Counted from the stretch's first letter, positions 42,312 through 53,094 are shown. The stretch is DNA of 64,000 nt from Microbacterium sp. RU1D (GCF_900156435.1 NZ_FTPQ01000001.1:1302001-1366000); one strand, 5' to 3'. The notes: generated by a model from the letters alone, not told the origin. Made by a program: numbers and translations.

Positions 42312-42964
42312 GCGGAGCCCCTCTCGGTCTGTGCGGCGGGCGCCGCGGGGTTCTCTGTCGTACGGAAGGCGAGCATGCGCTGAACATGACGGGCCAGGAT
42401 GTCGGTCTCGAGGTTGACGGGCGTGCCGGCCTCGGCGCGACCGAGGGTCGTCGCCTCGAGCGTCTCGGGGATGAGCGACACCTCCAGCCACGGCTCGGCC
42501 TCGTCGGCGGGGCTCACGGCGCTGACGGTGAGCGAGACGCCGTCGATCGCGATCGAGCCCTTGTCGACGACGAGCGGCGCGAGCTCGAACGGGATTCCGA
42601 CCCGCACGACGCTCCACTGCGCGCCGGGGCGTACCTCGCGCACGACGCCCGTACCGTCGATGTGGCCCTGGACGATGTGGCCGCCCAGACGCCCGTGGGC
42701 GGCGGTGGCCCGCTCGAGATTGACGGCGCGACCGGCGGCCACGTCAGCGAGCGTCGACATGTCGAGGGTCTGCTTCATCACGTCGGCGGTGAACCAGTCG
42801 TCGCCCTGGTCGACGACCGTCAGGCACACGCCGCTGACCGAGATCGAGTCGCCGTGCCCGGCATCCGAGACCGACAACGGGGCGCGCAGCGTCAGCCGCA
42901 CGCCGTCTCCCGACGGCTCGACGGCGGTGACGGCGCCGATCTCTTCGACGATTCCGGTGAACAT
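42308..42964 (-). CDS. ribE: Riboflavin synthase alpha subunit
   Basis: The 218-aa enzyme dismutates two lumazines to riboflavin. Two homologous lumazine-binding domains are visible: [12 protein letters not shown]...SVSGVCLTV in the first, [13 protein letters not shown]...AIDGVSLTV in the second, with LGGHIVQGH and the MFTGI N-terminus diagnostic. The ATG at 42964 overlaps the ribD stop as TGATG. The symbol ribC is used for the same protein in some species. Confidence 0.95.
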   Translation of the reverse strand: MFTGIVEEIGAVTAVEPSGDGVRLTLRAPLSVSDAGHGDSISVSGVCLTVVDQGDDWFTADVMKQTLDMSTLADVAAGRAVNLERATAAHGRLGGHIVQGHIDGTGVVREVRPGAQWSVVRVGIPFELAPLVVDKGSIAIDGVSLTVSAVSPADEAEPWLEVSLIPETLEATTLGRAEAGTPVNLETDILARHVQRMLAFRTTENPAAPAAQTERGSA

Positions 42965-44022
42965 CAGGCTTCTCCTCTGTTCTCGTGGGTGCCGGCGGTT
43001 TCCGAGCCGGTCGGGTGGGGCGCGGCGACGAACAGCAGATCGTCGCCGAGGGTCTGAACGGATGCCACGCGCAGCCGCCGCGCGTGCGCGATGGAAGGTA
43101 CGCCCACGTCGCCGAGCGCGAGGCGCGATCCGCCCAGCAGCACGGGGGCGACGTAGACGAGCAGCTCGTCGGCCAGGCCGTCGCGAATGAAGGCGCTCGC
43201 GAGCGTGGGACCCCCCTCGACGAAGACGCGCTGCACGCCTTTGCGGGCCAGGTCGGCGAGGACGGATGCGAGGTCGTGGGTCGAGTAGAACAGGGCCTCG
43301 CGCGGGTGGCGGCGCACGGCGGCATCCGGAGCCGTCTCGCTCGCGCCGATTACGACCGGGACGGGCTGCGACTCGAGCAGCGTGCCGTCGTCCGCCCGGG
43401 CCGTGAGGGCCGGGTCGTCGGCGCGCACGGTGCCGGTGCCGGCGACGATCGCGTCGGCCGCCGCGCGACGCGCGTGCACGTCGCGGCGGGCGTCGGGCCC
43501 GGTGATCCACTGGCTCGAGCCGTCGTCGGCGGCGGCGCGGCCGTCGAGGCTCTGCGCCCACTTGACGGTGACGTGCGGGCGACCGGTGCGCTGTAGGGCG
43601 ATCCAGTCGTGGATGAGCTCCTCCGCGGCATCCGCTTCCGCGCCCGCCTCGACGTCGACGCCCGCCGCGCGCAGACGGTCGGCACCGCCGGCGGCGTCGT
43701 CGGTGGGGTCATCGAGCGCGTAGACGACGCGGCCCACCCCGGCTTCGATGAGGGCGAGGGCGCACGGGCCGGTGCGGCCGGTGTGGTTGCACGGCTCCAG
43801 GGTCACCACGGCGGTGGCGCCGCGGGCGGCTCCGGGTGTGAGCTGCGAGAGCGCGTCGACCTCGGCGTGCGGGGTGCCGGCGCCGCGGTGGAAGCCCTGC
43901 GCGAGCACCTCACCGGCGGGGGAGAGGATCACGGCGCCCACCTGCGGGTTGAGCCCGCGCGGGCCGCGCCGGGCGAGCTGGAGCGCTCGCCGCATGGCGT
44001 CGATCTCGACGGCGGATGCCAT
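42964..44022 (-). CDS. ribD: Bifunctional riboflavin deaminase/reductase
   Basis: The 352-aa protein has an N-terminal deaminase domain with the zinc motif HAEVDAL (His52, Glu54) and PCNHTGRTGPC (Cys78, Cys87), and a C-terminal reductase domain (about 145-345, VKWAQSLDGRAA, ITGPDARRDVHARRA, VFVEGGPTLAS). First gene of the rib operon, directly below the FMN riboswitch. I use the ATG at 44022 with AGGACAGGGA; the ATG at 44079 would start at the base of the riboswitch and adds non-family sequence. Confidence 0.95.
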   Translation of the reverse strand: MASAVEIDAMRRALQLARRGPRGLNPQVGAVILSPAGEVLAQGFHRGAGTPHAEVDALSQLTPGAARGATAVVTLEPCNHTGRTGPCALALIEAGVGRVVYALDDPTDDAAGGADRLRAAGVDVEAGAEADAAEELIHDWIALQRTGRPHVTVKWAQSLDGRAAADDGSSQWITGPDARRDVHARRAAADAIVAGTGTVRADDPALTARADDGTLLESQPVPVVIGASETAPDAAVRRHPREALFYSTHDLASVLADLARKGVQRVFVEGGPTLASAFIRDGLADELLVYVAPVLLGGSRLALGDVGVPSIAHARRLRVASVQTLGDDLLFVAAPHPTGSETAGTHENRGEA

Positions 44023-44082
44023 TTCCCTGTCCTTCCCGCACCGTCGGGGCAGGGCCAGCGGGAAGGCGCGACGCGCCATCCG

Positions 44083-44225
44083 TGCTGCCTCCTATCCGGA
44101 CTAGCGAGGGGAGACCCTCGCATCACCGTCGGTCCCGGAATTCCACCGGATCGGCCCCGCCGCGTGATGCGGAGGGGTTCGCGGACTGTCACCGCCGGTT
44201 CGGATTCTCACCGACCCCGGAGCAC
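44083..44225 (-). promoter_or_regulatory. FMN riboswitch (RFN element) controlling the rib operon
   Basis: Read on the minus strand, the conserved RFN blocks appear in order: GCTCCGGGGTCGGTG, AACCGGCGGTGACAGTCCGCGA, GGTGGAATTCCGGGACCGACGGT and AGTCCGGATAGGAGGCAGCA (blocks abbreviated). This is the FMN aptamer of riboflavin genes. It lies 60 bases before the ribD ATG; the C-rich and G-rich stretch between (44030-44080) can pair and could sequester the ribosome site, as in other GC-rich bacteria. Confidence 0.95.
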
Positions 44226-44241
44226 GTTGTTTGCTCTTCGA

Positions 44242-44247
44242 AGTCTA
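44242..44247 (-). promoter_or_regulatory. Possible -10 box of the rib operon
   Basis: TAGACT on the minus strand, about 17 bases before the first conserved riboswitch block. It fits TANNNT. No convincing -35 hexamer is seen at 17 bases. The rest of 44226-44444 holds nothing I can identify. Confidence 0.35.
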
Positions 44248-44444
44248 GTCAACGCGGCATCCGCGGTTTCATTCCCCGTCATGCGGCGACGTTTCGAGAG
44301 AGGTCGGCCGGCCTGACGGCATCAGGCCGCCACAGCGCACCGCCCGTTCTCGGGCCTTTCCAGAGGTCGGCGATCGCCGGCTCTCGGTCACCGCCCCCTG
44401 TCGAAGCCCGACCGCAGGGCCCTCGACCTCGTGCATCGCACCCG

Positions 44445-45308
44445 TCACTTCAGCAGGCGCGACAACCGGCGATCCGCGAGCAGCTTGCCGCCCGTCTGGC
44501 AGGTGGGGCAGTACTCCAGGGAGTTGTCGGCGAAGAAGACGCTGCGCACCTCGTCGCTGCAGACCGGGCAGGCCTCGCCCCGTCGACCGTGCACGCGCAT
44601 GCCCCGGCGCTTGGCATCCTTCAGCTCCGCCGGCGGTTTGCCGCCTGCGGCCTCGACCGCCTCGGTGAGCGTCGTCGTCATTGCGGCGAAGAGGCGGTCG
44701 ACCTCGTCGTCGGACAGGGTCGCCGCGAGGGCGTAGGGCGACATCTTCGCCGCGTGCAGGATCTCGTCGGAGTAGGCGTTGCCGACCCCGGCGATGATCG
44801 ACTGGTCGCGCAGCACGCCCTTGATCTGGGTGCGCCGGCCCTGCAGCAGCCCTCCGAACGCGGCCCGGTCGAAGCCCGCGCCGAGCGGATCGGGCCCGAG
44901 GCGCTCGATGCCGGGGACCTGGTCGGGCGCACGGACCACGTACACGGCAAGGGACTTCTTCGTCCCCGCCTCGGTGAGGTCGAAGCCCGACCCGTCATCG
45001 AAGCCCGCACGCAGGGCGATGGGGGTCTTGCCCGGCTTGATGACTGTCGCGGGCAGCGCGTCGTACCACCGCAGCCACCCCGCCTTGGCGAGATGGAAGA
45101 CGAGATGGATGCCGGCATCCGTCGTGACGTCGACGAACTTGCCGTGCCGCTCGGCCCCGGTGACAGACGCGCCGACGAGCGCCGAGTGCGGCGGATCGAA
45201 CGTCTTCAGCGCGTTGATCGCCGACACGGTGGCCTTGTCGATGCGCAGCCCCGTGATGCGATCCCGCAGGAACTCGACGAGTCCCTCGATCTCAGGCATC
45301 TCCGGCAT
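44445..45308 (-). CDS. Fpg/Nei-family DNA glycosylase/AP lyase
   Basis: The 287-aa base-excision repair enzyme removes oxidised bases. The N-terminus MPEMPEIE matches MPELPEVE of the family (catalytic Pro after Met removal, Glu3). A helix-two-turn-helix region contains QSIIAGVGNAYSDEILH, with the essential Asn. A C-terminal zinc finger has Cys247, Cys250, Cys267 and Cys270. MSPYALAATLSDDEV is typical of actinobacterial Nei-like proteins rather than classical MutM. Twelve bases downstream of the GNAT gene on the same strand. A second ATG nine bases inside would remove the conserved Pro-Glu, so the first is used. Confidence 0.88.
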   Translation of the reverse strand: MPEMPEIEGLVEFLRDRITGLRIDKATVSAINALKTFDPPHSALVGASVTGAERHGKFVDVTTDAGIHLVFHLAKAGWLRWYDALPATVIKPGKTPIALRAGFDDGSGFDLTEAGTKKSLAVYVVRAPDQVPGIERLGPDPLGAGFDRAAFGGLLQGRRTQIKGVLRDQSIIAGVGNAYSDEILHAAKMSPYALAATLSDDEVDRLFAAMTTTLTEAVEAAGGKPPAELKDAKRRGMRVHGRRGEACPVCSDEVRSVFFADNSLEYCPTCQTGGKLLADRRLSRLLK

Positions 45309-45320
45309 GCGCCCATGGTG

Positions 45321-45917
45321 TCACGCCCCTCCGATATCGGCGACGGGCCTTGCGCCCGAGCCGAGGGCCGGCCAGGGCACCGGCGTGCGTTCGTCGTCGC
45401 GCAGCAGCCCGCCGATCCACACGTCGGCCCGTCCGAGAGAGTTGACGTGCGCCCGTCGCAGCAGCCCCTCGTAGCGGAAGCCCACCGATCGCGCGACGCG
45501 GGCCGAGCCGACGTTGCCCACGACGGCCCGCCATTCGATGCGTTCGATCGAGGGGCAATCGGGCGCGAACGCCCACTCGACGACCGCGCGGGCGGCCTCG
45601 GAGGCCACGCCCCGCCCGCGCACGCGGGACGACACCCAATAACCGATCTCGGGACCACCGCTCGCGAGCTTCGCGAGGCCGATCATCCCGACGAGCAGGC
45701 CGTCGAGCCGGATCGCCCAGGTCGCCTCCGACCCTTCCGCCCACCATGTTCGCGTCAGCTCGACGAACGTCTCGGCATCGGACCGCAGGTAGGGCGACGG
45801 CACCGTCGTGAAGCGCTGGATCGCGGCATCCTGGCACTCGGCGTGGACCGCGGCGACGTCGTCCTTCCGAGGCGCGGACAGCTTCAGGCGGGCGGTGTGC
45901 AGGGTCGGCGGCTCCAT
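45321..45917 (-). CDS. GNAT acetyltransferase, RimJ/RimL-like
   Basis: The 198-aa product starts with TARLKLSAPRKDDVAAV, typical of the RimJ/RimL branch, and has the acetyl-CoA loop in VRGRGVASEAARAVVEWAF and the late strand EWRAVVGNVGSARVARSVGFRYEG. It transfers acetyl groups to a protein N-terminus or small amine; substrate unknown. It is immediately upstream of the glycosylase gene and probably co-transcribed. Confidence 0.85.
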   Translation of the reverse strand: MEPPTLHTARLKLSAPRKDDVAAVHAECQDAAIQRFTTVPSPYLRSDAETFVELTRTWWAEGSEATWAIRLDGLLVGMIGLAKLASGGPEIGYWVSSRVRGRGVASEAARAVVEWAFAPDCPSIERIEWRAVVGNVGSARVARSVGFRYEGLLRRAHVNSLGRADVWIGGLLRDDERTPVPWPALGSGARPVADIGGA

Positions 45918-45985
45918 CCGGCCACGCTAGCGGGAGTCATCACCCCGGCAAGCCGCGCCGCAGACCAGCGGAAGCGCCGCGGACC

Positions 45986-46010
45986 AGGATGCCATCGGCC
46001 ACGGCATCCT
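45986..46010. repeat. Inverted AGGATGCC / GGCATCCT pair
   Basis: AGGATGCC (45986-45993) and GGCATCCT (46003-46010) with a 9-base spacer; pairing continues outward imperfectly (GGACC/GATCC). It lies in the gap between trpS and the GNAT gene. Confidence 0.7.
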
Positions 46011-46060
46011 GATCCGGTGCCGCGTTCCGGATCCGCTGCGCTCGCGCCCGGCGGAACGCT

Positions 46061-46096
46061 GACGCCCGCCGCCGCTCGAAGGAGCGGGCGGGCGTC
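46061..46096 (-). terminator. Terminator of trpS
   Basis: GACGCCCGCC (46061-46070) pairs with GGCGGGCGTC (46087-46096), 12 bases past the trpS stop. Confidence 0.8.
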
Positions 46097-46107
46097 GCAG
46101 GTCGGGA

Positions 46108-47121
<1,014 letters not shown>

Positions 47122-47187
47122 CTAGGCGTCGGGGCGGGCCGCCCACGTCAGGGCCGACGTGGGCAACGCGCGCGTCCCCGAGGAGCC

Positions 47188-47209
47188 GGCGGGCGGCATC
47201 CCGCCCGCC
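47188..47209 (-). terminator. Terminator of xthA
   Basis: GGCGGGCGG (47188-47196) pairs with CCGCCCGCC (47201-47209) around CATC, 7 bases past the xthA stop on the minus strand. Confidence 0.8.
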
Positions 47210-47215
47210 CGTCGC

Positions 47216-48064
47216 TCATACCCCCAGCGTGTAATCCACGATGACGGGGGAGTGGTCGCTCCATCGGGTGTCGTACGACGGTGCGCGATCGACCCGGTAC
47301 GCGGTGACCCGCTCGGCGAGGACCGGAGTGACGACGTGGTAGTCGATGCGCCAGCCGCTGTCGGTGTCGAACGCTTTTCCGCGCATGGACCAGAACGTGT
47401 ACGGGCCGTCGACCTCGCCCATCGCGCGGCGGCCGACGTCGATCCACCCCAGGCCCGTGCCGGTCGAGCCGTCGACGCCCTCCACCTGCTCGCCGGCCGG
47501 GCCGAAGAACCGGTCGAAGTAGGCGCGCTCACGGGGCAGGAATCCCGCGTTCTTGCGGTTGCCGCGCCAGTTCTTGATGTCGAGCTCGCGGTGGCCGACG
47601 TTGAGATCACCGGCGACCAGGGCCAGGTCGCGCTCGGCCGCGAGCTCGCCGAGCCGGCGCTCCATGGCGTCGAGGAAGAGCCACTTGGCATCCTGCTTGG
47701 GGGTGTCGACCTCGCCGCTGTGCACGTAGGCGCTGACGATCGTGACGGTCTCGCCGTCGATGTCGAAGTCGGTCTCGATCCAGCGGCCCGAGGCATCGAG
47801 CGGCTCGGGGCCGAGGTGCGTGCGCGTGGCGACGCCCGGCAGCCGGCTGATGATCGCGACGCCGGCGCGCCCCTTCTGCAGTGCCTCGTCGTTGACGATC
47901 TCCCACCCGGGAAGCGCCTCGGCCAGCTGCTCGGCGGACGCGCGCACCTCCTGCAGCGCGACGATGTCGGCGCCGGAGGCGTCGAGCCACTCGGTCATGC
48001 CCTTGCGGACGGCGGCACGGATGCCATTGACGTTGACGGAGACGATACGCACGGAACGAGCCAC
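47216..48064 (-). CDS. xthA: Exonuclease III family DNA repair nuclease
   Basis: The 282-aa AP endonuclease/exonuclease has NVNGIRAA near the start, VALQEVRA (metal Glu), SAYVHSG, AGDLNVGH (Asp/Asn) and WRIDYHVVTPVLAERV with SDHSPVIVDY at the end, i.e. the complete catalytic set. The start is GTG at 48064; a second GTG at 48052 (giving MRIVSVNVNG) is nearer to the usual N-terminus but has no ribosome site. It lies 103 bases upstream of trpS on the same strand, separated by terminators. Confidence 0.92.
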   Translation of the reverse strand: MARSVRIVSVNVNGIRAAVRKGMTEWLDASGADIVALQEVRASAEQLAEALPGWEIVNDEALQKGRAGVAIISRLPGVATRTHLGPEPLDASGRWIETDFDIDGETVTIVSAYVHSGEVDTPKQDAKWLFLDAMERRLGELAAERDLALVAGDLNVGHRELDIKNWRGNRKNAGFLPRERAYFDRFFGPAGEQVEGVDGSTGTGLGWIDVGRRAMGEVDGPYTFWSMRGKAFDTDSGWRIDYHVVTPVLAERVTAYRVDRAPSYDTRWSDHSPVIVDYTLGV

Positions 48065-48137
48065 CCGACGAGCCTAACCGCGACCTCCGACATCGCCCCG
48101 GGCTGGACGGCACAGCGCCGTGCGATCGCGCGGGCCC

Positions 48138-49337
48138 TCAGTCGAGGATGAGCGAGGTGCGACGCGGCGCGGGCACGTCGGCCTCGGCGCGGGCGAGCAC
48201 CTTCTCCGCCGCCGCGAGGCGCCGACGGGCGCGCCACCGCCACGGCCAGCGCGACAGGGCGAGCGCCTTTTCGGCCTCGCGCACCCCCACCTGCGCGGCG
48301 ATGACCAGCGCCGCCTGCTCCATAGCCCGGCGGTCTTCGGGGGAGCGCAGGGGCACATCGCGGTCGCCCGCGGCCACGGCGATCCAGGCGGCCGACACGA
48401 GGATGACGATGCCGATGAACCGGAACCACAGCAGGAAGCCGATGAGCACCGTGAACGTCGACAGCAGCGGGTTCGACGGGGTGTAGACGAAGAGGAAACC
48501 CGCCCCGATCTGGAGGACCACCATCCCCGTCGCGCCGACGAGAGCACCCGGCCAGGTGCGTCGCCAGCTGAGGGTCGTTCCCGTGAGGAAGCGGAACAGC
48601 GCGGCCAGGGCGACGGTGTTGATCCCGAACGCCACGATCAGCGAGATCAGGCGGGCTCCGATCGACCACCCGAGGGTCTCTTTGTCCCAGCCGATGAGCC
48701 CGAACACCAGATCCACCGCACCCGTGGTGATGGATCCCAGGAGGGCTCCGATGAGCAGGGACACCCCGAAGAGCACCGAGGCCACGAAGTCGCGCGCCTT
48801 GAGCATCACGTAGTTGCGCATGTCGAAGGGCAGGCCGAACGTGTCGCGCACCGCGCGTCGCGTGAAGGTGACGAAGCCGATGGCCGTCCACACCACGACG
48901 ATCACGGCGACGATTCCGGTGATCGTCAGCAGGCGCCCGCTGTCCTGCGCCGCCGCCTCGACCTGATCGCGATCGACGAGACCGTTCTCGCTGATCAACC
49001 CCGGGATGTAGCTGTTGACGATCCGGATGAGACCGTCGATGGCGGCCTTGCTTCCCCCCAGCCAGATCCCGACGCCCGCGAACGCGAGGTAGAGCGCCGA
49101 GAAGACCGCGAAGAGTCCCTGGTAGCTCATCCCCGCGGCGAGCAGGAATCCGTTGTGCTGCAGGAAGTGCCGCCACACCCGGATGGGGAACCACCGCGCG
49201 ATCTTGGCAGCCCGCGCGATGGGCTGGTCGAGGCGCTCGCGCACGGCGACCTGCGCCGCCTCGAGCCGGTCGCGCAGCGACGTGTCGTCGTCACGCACCG
49301 CGGGCAGCGGTCGCGGGTCGGCGTGCGTCTCGGTCAC
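48138..49337 (-). CDS. YihY/virulence-factor-BrkB family membrane protein
   Basis: A 399-aa protein, formerly called RNase BN-like. The N-terminal ~60 residues are soluble. Then come about six membrane helices with FLLAAGMSYQGLFAVFSALYLAF, the family hallmark around GMSYQ, and GFVTFTRRAVRDTFGLP. The C-terminus is an Arg/Glu-rich cytoplasmic tail ending ...RRTSLILD. The start is GTG at 49337. Function in the family is unknown; the nuclease annotation is considered wrong. Upstream of xthA by 73 bases. Confidence 0.87.
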   Translation of the reverse strand: MTETHADPRPLPAVRDDDTSLRDRLEAAQVAVRERLDQPIARAAKIARWFPIRVWRHFLQHNGFLLAAGMSYQGLFAVFSALYLAFAGVGIWLGGSKAAIDGLIRIVNSYIPGLISENGLVDRDQVEAAAQDSGRLLTITGIVAVIVVVWTAIGFVTFTRRAVRDTFGLPFDMRNYVMLKARDFVASVLFGVSLLIGALLGSITTGAVDLVFGLIGWDKETLGWSIGARLISLIVAFGINTVALAALFRFLTGTTLSWRRTWPGALVGATGMVVLQIGAGFLFVYTPSNPLLSTFTVLIGFLLWFRFIGIVILVSAAWIAVAAGDRDVPLRSPEDRRAMEQAALVIAAQVGVREAEKALALSRWPWRWRARRRLAAAEKVLARAEADVPAPRRTSLILD

Positions 49338-49409
49338 CCGTCGAGCCTACTGAAGGGATGCCGAGGGCTCGGCGTCGCCCGGGGCCACGGCATCCGCCCG
49401 CCCCCGCGT

Positions 49410-49465
49410 GAGTCGCCACGATCGGTCGCATCTGCGGGTATAGAAACGACGATCTCTGGCGACTC
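49410..49465. repeat. 56-bp two-stage palindrome, family 1, copy C
   Basis: Outer GAGTCGCC (49410-49417) and GGCGACTC (49458-49465); inner GTCGCA (49425-49430) and AACGAC (49445-49450). Offsets are identical to copies A and B. It lies between sdhB and the yihY-type gene, just after an inverted GGATGCC pair (49356-49362 / 49389-49395). Confidence 0.82.
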
Positions 49466-49492
49466 ACGCGGAAGAAGGTCGGCGCGAACGCA

Positions 49493-49525
49493 GAACGGCG
49501 GGGCGCCGAAGCGCACCCGCCGTTC
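49493..49525 (-). terminator. Terminator of the sdh operon
   Basis: GAACGGCGGG (49493-49502) pairs with CCCGCCGTTC (49516-49525), 14 bases past the sdhB stop. Confidence 0.85.
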
Positions 49526-49538
49526 GAGAGGGGAGGGG

Positions 49539-50324
49539 TCAGCGGCCGCCGCGGAGGACGGCCTGCTTGACCTCGGCGATGGCCTTGGTGACCTCGATGC
49601 CACGGGGGCATGCCTCGGTGCAGTTGAAGGTGGTGCGGCAGCGCCACACGCCTTCCTTGTCGTTGAGGATGTCGAGGCGCACATCTCCCGCGTCGTCGCG
49701 CGAGTCGAAGATGAAGCGGTGCGCGTTGACGATCGCGGCGGGGCCGAAGTACTGCCCGTCGGTCCAGAACACGGGGCAGGACGAGGTGCACGCGGCGCAG
49801 AGGATGCACTTCGTGGTGTCGTCGAAGACCTCGCGGTCGACGATCGACTGGATGCGCTCCTTGCCCGCCTCGGGCTTCGAGTTCGAGATGAGGAAGGGCT
49901 GCACCTCGCGGTAGGAGGCGAAGAACGGCTCCATGTCGACGATGAGGTCCTTCTCCAGCGGCAGGCCCTTGATCGCCTCGACGTAGATGGGCTGCGAGAT
50001 GTCGAGATCCTTGATCAGCGTCTTGCAGGCCAGGCGGTTGCGGCCGTTGATGCGCATGGCATCCGAACCGCAGATGCCGTGCGCGCACGAGCGGCGGAAC
50101 GACAGCGAGCCGTCGACCTCCCATTTGATCTTGTGCAGGGCGTCGAGCACGCGGTCGGTGGAGTACAGCTCCACGTCGTAGTCGACCCAGCGCGGCTCGT
50201 CGTCGACCTCGGGGTCGAAGCGGCGAATGTTGAAGGTGACCAGGAACGACTGGATCCCCGTGTCTTCGGGGGTTTGCTCGACCTCGTCCGAGGTGTCGAC
50301 CTGTTCGATGACGGTGGATGCCAT
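49539..50324 (-). CDS. sdhB: Succinate dehydrogenase iron-sulfur subunit
   Basis: The 261-aa subunit carries electrons from SdhA to the membrane subunits through three clusters: [2Fe-2S] in SCAHGICGSD with a further Cys in LACKTLI, [4Fe-4S] in CILCAACTSSCP and [3Fe-4S] in CTEACPRG. The ATG at 50324 lies 1 base after the sdhA stop (TGAGATG), with GAGAGGAAG inside sdhA. Some N-terminal acidic residues precede the ferredoxin domain. Last gene of the operon. Confidence 0.96.
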   Translation of the reverse strand: MASTVIEQVDTSDEVEQTPEDTGIQSFLVTFNIRRFDPEVDDEPRWVDYDVELYSTDRVLDALHKIKWEVDGSLSFRRSCAHGICGSDAMRINGRNRLACKTLIKDLDISQPIYVEAIKGLPLEKDLIVDMEPFFASYREVQPFLISNSKPEAGKERIQSIVDREVFDDTTKCILCAACTSSCPVFWTDGQYFGPAAIVNAHRFIFDSRDDAGDVRLDILNDKEGVWRCRTTFNCTEACPRGIEVTKAIAEVKQAVLRGGR

Positions 50325-50325
50325 C

Positions 50326-52155
50326 TCAGTACTTCCTCTCCAGCGGCGGGTAACGCAGTTCCCCGGCCTCGTTCTTGGTGAAGACCACGGGCTTCCAGCC
50401 GAGTTCGATGTGATCGGCGGGGTGCGACGAGTGGGGGTCGCCCGACAGGTACGCCATGGTGTGCTGCATGAACTTCTCGTCATCGCGCGTCGGGAAGTCG
50501 TCGCGCATGTGGCCGCCGCGGCTCTCCTCGCGGTTCTGCGCGGAGTAGACGACGACCTCGGCGAGATCGAGCAGGAAGCCCAGCTCGACGGCCTCGAGCA
50601 GGTCGGTGTTGAAGCGCTTGCCCTTGTCGTCGACGTGGATGTTCTTATAGCGCTCGCGCAGGTCGGCGATCACGTCCATGACGTGAGCCAACGACTCGTG
50701 CGTGCGGAACACCTGCGCGCCCTTGTCCATCTCGTCCTGCAGCGTCTTGCGCAGGACCGCGATGCGCTCGGTGCCGCTGTTGTTGCGCAGGCCCTCGATG
50801 AGACCGCGCACCTCGGCGGCGGGGTCCTCGGGCAGGGGCACGAAGTCGGCGGTCTTGACGTACTCGACGGCGTTGCGGCCGGCGCGCTTGCCGAAGACGT
50901 TGATGTCGAGCAGCGAGTTGGTGCCCAGACGGTTCGAGCCGTGCACCGAGACGCACGCGCACTCGCCGGCAGCGTACAGACCCGGCACGACGGTGTCGTT
51001 GTCGGCGAGCACCTCGGCCTTGATGTTCGTGGGGATGCCGCCCATCGCGTAGTGCGCGGTCGGCATCACGGGCACCGGCTCGACGACCGGGTCGACGCCC
51101 AGGTACGTGCGCGCGAACTCCGTGATGTCGGGGAGCTTGGTTTCGAGCACCTCGGCGCCCAGGTGCGTGCAGTCCAGCAGCACGTAGTCGCGGTGGGGGC
51201 CGGCACCGCGGCCCTCGGCCACCTCCTGCACCATGCAGCGCGCGACGATGTCGCGGGGCGCGAGGTCTTTGATGGTGGGGGCGTAGCGCTCCATGAAGCG
51301 CTCACCGCTGGCGTTGCGCAGGATCGCGCCCTCACCGCGGGCGCCCTCCGTGAGCAGGATGCCGAGACCGGCGAGACCGGTCGGGTGGAACTGGAAGAAC
51401 TCCATGTCCTCCAGCGGCAGGCCCTTGCGCCACACGATGCCGACGCCGTCGCCGGTGAGCGTGTGCGCGTTGGAGGTGGTCTTGAAGATCTTGCCGAAGC
51501 CGCCGGTGGCGAAGACGACAGCCTTGGACTGGAAGACGTGGAGCTCGCCCGTGGCGAGGTCGTACGCCACGACGCCGGCGACCAGGGTCTTGCCGGCGGC
51601 ATCCTTCACCGTGATGAGGTCGAGGACGTAGAACTCGTTGAAGAAGTTGATGCCGAGCTTGACGCAGTTCTGGAACAGCGTCTGCAGGATCATGTGGCCG
51701 GTGCGGTCGGCGGCGTAGCACGCGCGGCGCACGGGGGTCTTGCCGTGGTCGGCCGTGTGGCCGCCGAAGCGACGCTGGTCGATCTTGCCCTCGGGCGTGC
51801 GGTTGAACGGCAGGCCCATGTTCTCGAGGTCGATGACGGCGTCGATGGCCTCTTTGGCGAGGATCTCCGCGGCATCCTGGTCGACGAGGTAGTCGCCGCC
51901 CTTGATGGTGTCGAAGGTGTGCCACTCCCAGGAGTCCTCTTCGACGTTCGCGAGAGCCGCCGCCATACCGCCCTGCGCCGCACCGGTGTGCGAACGCGTG
52001 GGGTAGAGCTTCGAGATCACGGCGGTCTTCGCGCCGGGGCCGGCCTCGATGGCCGCGCGCATGCCCGCGCCGCCGGCGCCGACGATGACGACGTCGAACT
52101 GGTGGTAGTGGACGCCGTCTTTGACGATGGAGTCCGAGCTGGTCTGAGTGCTCAC
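50326..52155 (-). CDS. sdhA: Succinate dehydrogenase flavoprotein subunit
   Basis: The 609-aa catalytic subunit oxidises succinate to fumarate with covalent FAD. Visible are [17 protein letters not shown] (FAD-binding), [14 protein letters not shown] (His that carries FAD), [19 protein letters not shown], the active-site region in HPTGLAG and [11 protein letters not shown], and [14 protein letters not shown]. The start is GTG at 52155. It takes up the succinate that the catabolic region produces. Part of sdhC-sdhD-sdhA-sdhB. Confidence 0.97.
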   Translation of the reverse strand: MSTQTSSDSIVKDGVHYHQFDVVIVGAGGAGMRAAIEAGPGAKTAVISKLYPTRSHTGAAQGGMAAALANVEEDSWEWHTFDTIKGGDYLVDQDAAEILAKEAIDAVIDLENMGLPFNRTPEGKIDQRRFGGHTADHGKTPVRRACYAADRTGHMILQTLFQNCVKLGINFFNEFYVLDLITVKDAAGKTLVAGVVAYDLATGELHVFQSKAVVFATGGFGKIFKTTSNAHTLTGDGVGIVWRKGLPLEDMEFFQFHPTGLAGLGILLTEGARGEGAILRNASGERFMERYAPTIKDLAPRDIVARCMVQEVAEGRGAGPHRDYVLLDCTHLGAEVLETKLPDITEFARTYLGVDPVVEPVPVMPTAHYAMGGIPTNIKAEVLADNDTVVPGLYAAGECACVSVHGSNRLGTNSLLDINVFGKRAGRNAVEYVKTADFVPLPEDPAAEVRGLIEGLRNNSGTERIAVLRKTLQDEMDKGAQVFRTHESLAHVMDVIADLRERYKNIHVDDKGKRFNTDLLEAVELGFLLDLAEVVVYSAQNREESRGGHMRDDFPTRDDEKFMQHTMAYLSGDPHSSHPADHIELGWKPVVFTKNEAGELRYPPLERKY

Positions 52156-52201
52156 GGGCGAGATACCTCTGCTGTCAGGGGAAGGAAGGGATGCCGTCGG
52201 C

Positions 52202-52660
52202 TCACGCCGCCTGGCACACGTCCCACAGGGAGCTGCTCTCGGTCACGCCGAGGCAGGGGTCGAAGGTGAAGACGACGAGCGTGCCGAGGAGGATCAGGAA
52301 CCCGGCCGACACCCAGAGCGAACCGACGAGGATCGTGCGGATCTTCGCATTCGTGACGTAGTCGTTCACGATCGTGCGCATGCCGTTCGCGCCGTGGATG
52401 AGCGCCAGCCACAGCATGAGGACGTCCCACCACTGCCAGAACGGCGAGGCGAGCTTGCCCGCGACGAATGCGAAGTCGATCTGGTGGATGCCGTCGCCCG
52501 TCATGAGGTTGACGAACAGGTGGCCGAAGATCAGGACGATCAGCAGCACGCCGGAGGCGCGCATGTAGATCCAGCCCCACTTCTCGTAGTTGGCGCCCTT
52601 CTTGCGGACGGCGGGCGTGCGCGGGGCGGGGATCGTGGCGGCTTCTTGGGCGACGGACAT
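52202..52660 (-). CDS. sdhD: Succinate dehydrogenase membrane anchor subunit
   Basis: The 152-aa product has three membrane helices: [21 protein letters not shown] with a heme-candidate His, [23 protein letters not shown], and [22 protein letters not shown]. The block [16 protein letters not shown] is conserved in actinobacterial SdhD. It anchors SdhAB and contributes to the quinone site. Its ATG overlaps the sdhC stop as TGATG. Confidence 0.92.
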   Translation of the reverse strand: MSVAQEAATIPAPRTPAVRKKGANYEKWGWIYMRASGVLLIVLIFGHLFVNLMTGDGIHQIDFAFVAGKLASPFWQWWDVLMLWLALIHGANGMRTIVNDYVTNAKIRTILVGSLWVSAGFLILLGTLVVFTFDPCLGVTESSSLWDVCQAA

Positions 52661-53094
52661 CAGTGGCTCCCGGTGACGGCGCTGAAGACGTTGATGAGGT
52701 GGCGCGGGGTGAACCCGAGCATGGTGACGACCCAGAGGCCGAGCACGCCCCACCACAGCTGACGCTGGTGGCGCGTGGCCCACGGCCAGAAGTCGACCAG
52801 GATGATGCGCAGGCCGTTGAACGCGTGGTAGGCGATCGCACCGACCAGCGCCACCTCGCCGAGACCCATGACGGGGTTCTTGTAGGTGCCGATGACGGCG
52901 TCGTACGCCTCGGGTGAGACGCGGATCAGCGCCGTGTCGAGGATGTGCACGAGGAGGAAGAAGAAGATCGCCACACCGGTGATGCGGTGAAGGACCCACG
53001 ACCACATGCCCTCACGGCCGCGGTAGAGAGTGCCGCGAGGCCTCTTCGAAGTGGTCTCTTTCACCGACGGCGTGGCACGTGCTGGTGCTGACAC
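52660..53094 (-). CDS. sdhC: Succinate dehydrogenase cytochrome b556 subunit
   Basis: The 144-aa product has three helices, with GMWSWVLHRITGVAIFFFLLVHILDTALI (the SdhC signature, heme-ligand His in HILDT or HRITG) and YHAFNGLRIILVDFWP. I start at the GTG at 53094 because AGGGAGGACGACC precedes it; the frame is open to 53148. First gene of the sdh operon. A TAGTAT box (plus 53163-53168, minus strand) may be its -10. Confidence 0.93.
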   Translation of the reverse strand: MSAPARATPSVKETTSKRPRGTLYRGREGMWSWVLHRITGVAIFFFLLVHILDTALIRVSPEAYDAVIGTYKNPVMGLGEVALVGAIAYHAFNGLRIILVDFWPWATRHQRQLWWGVLGLWVVTMLGFTPRHLINVFSAVTGSH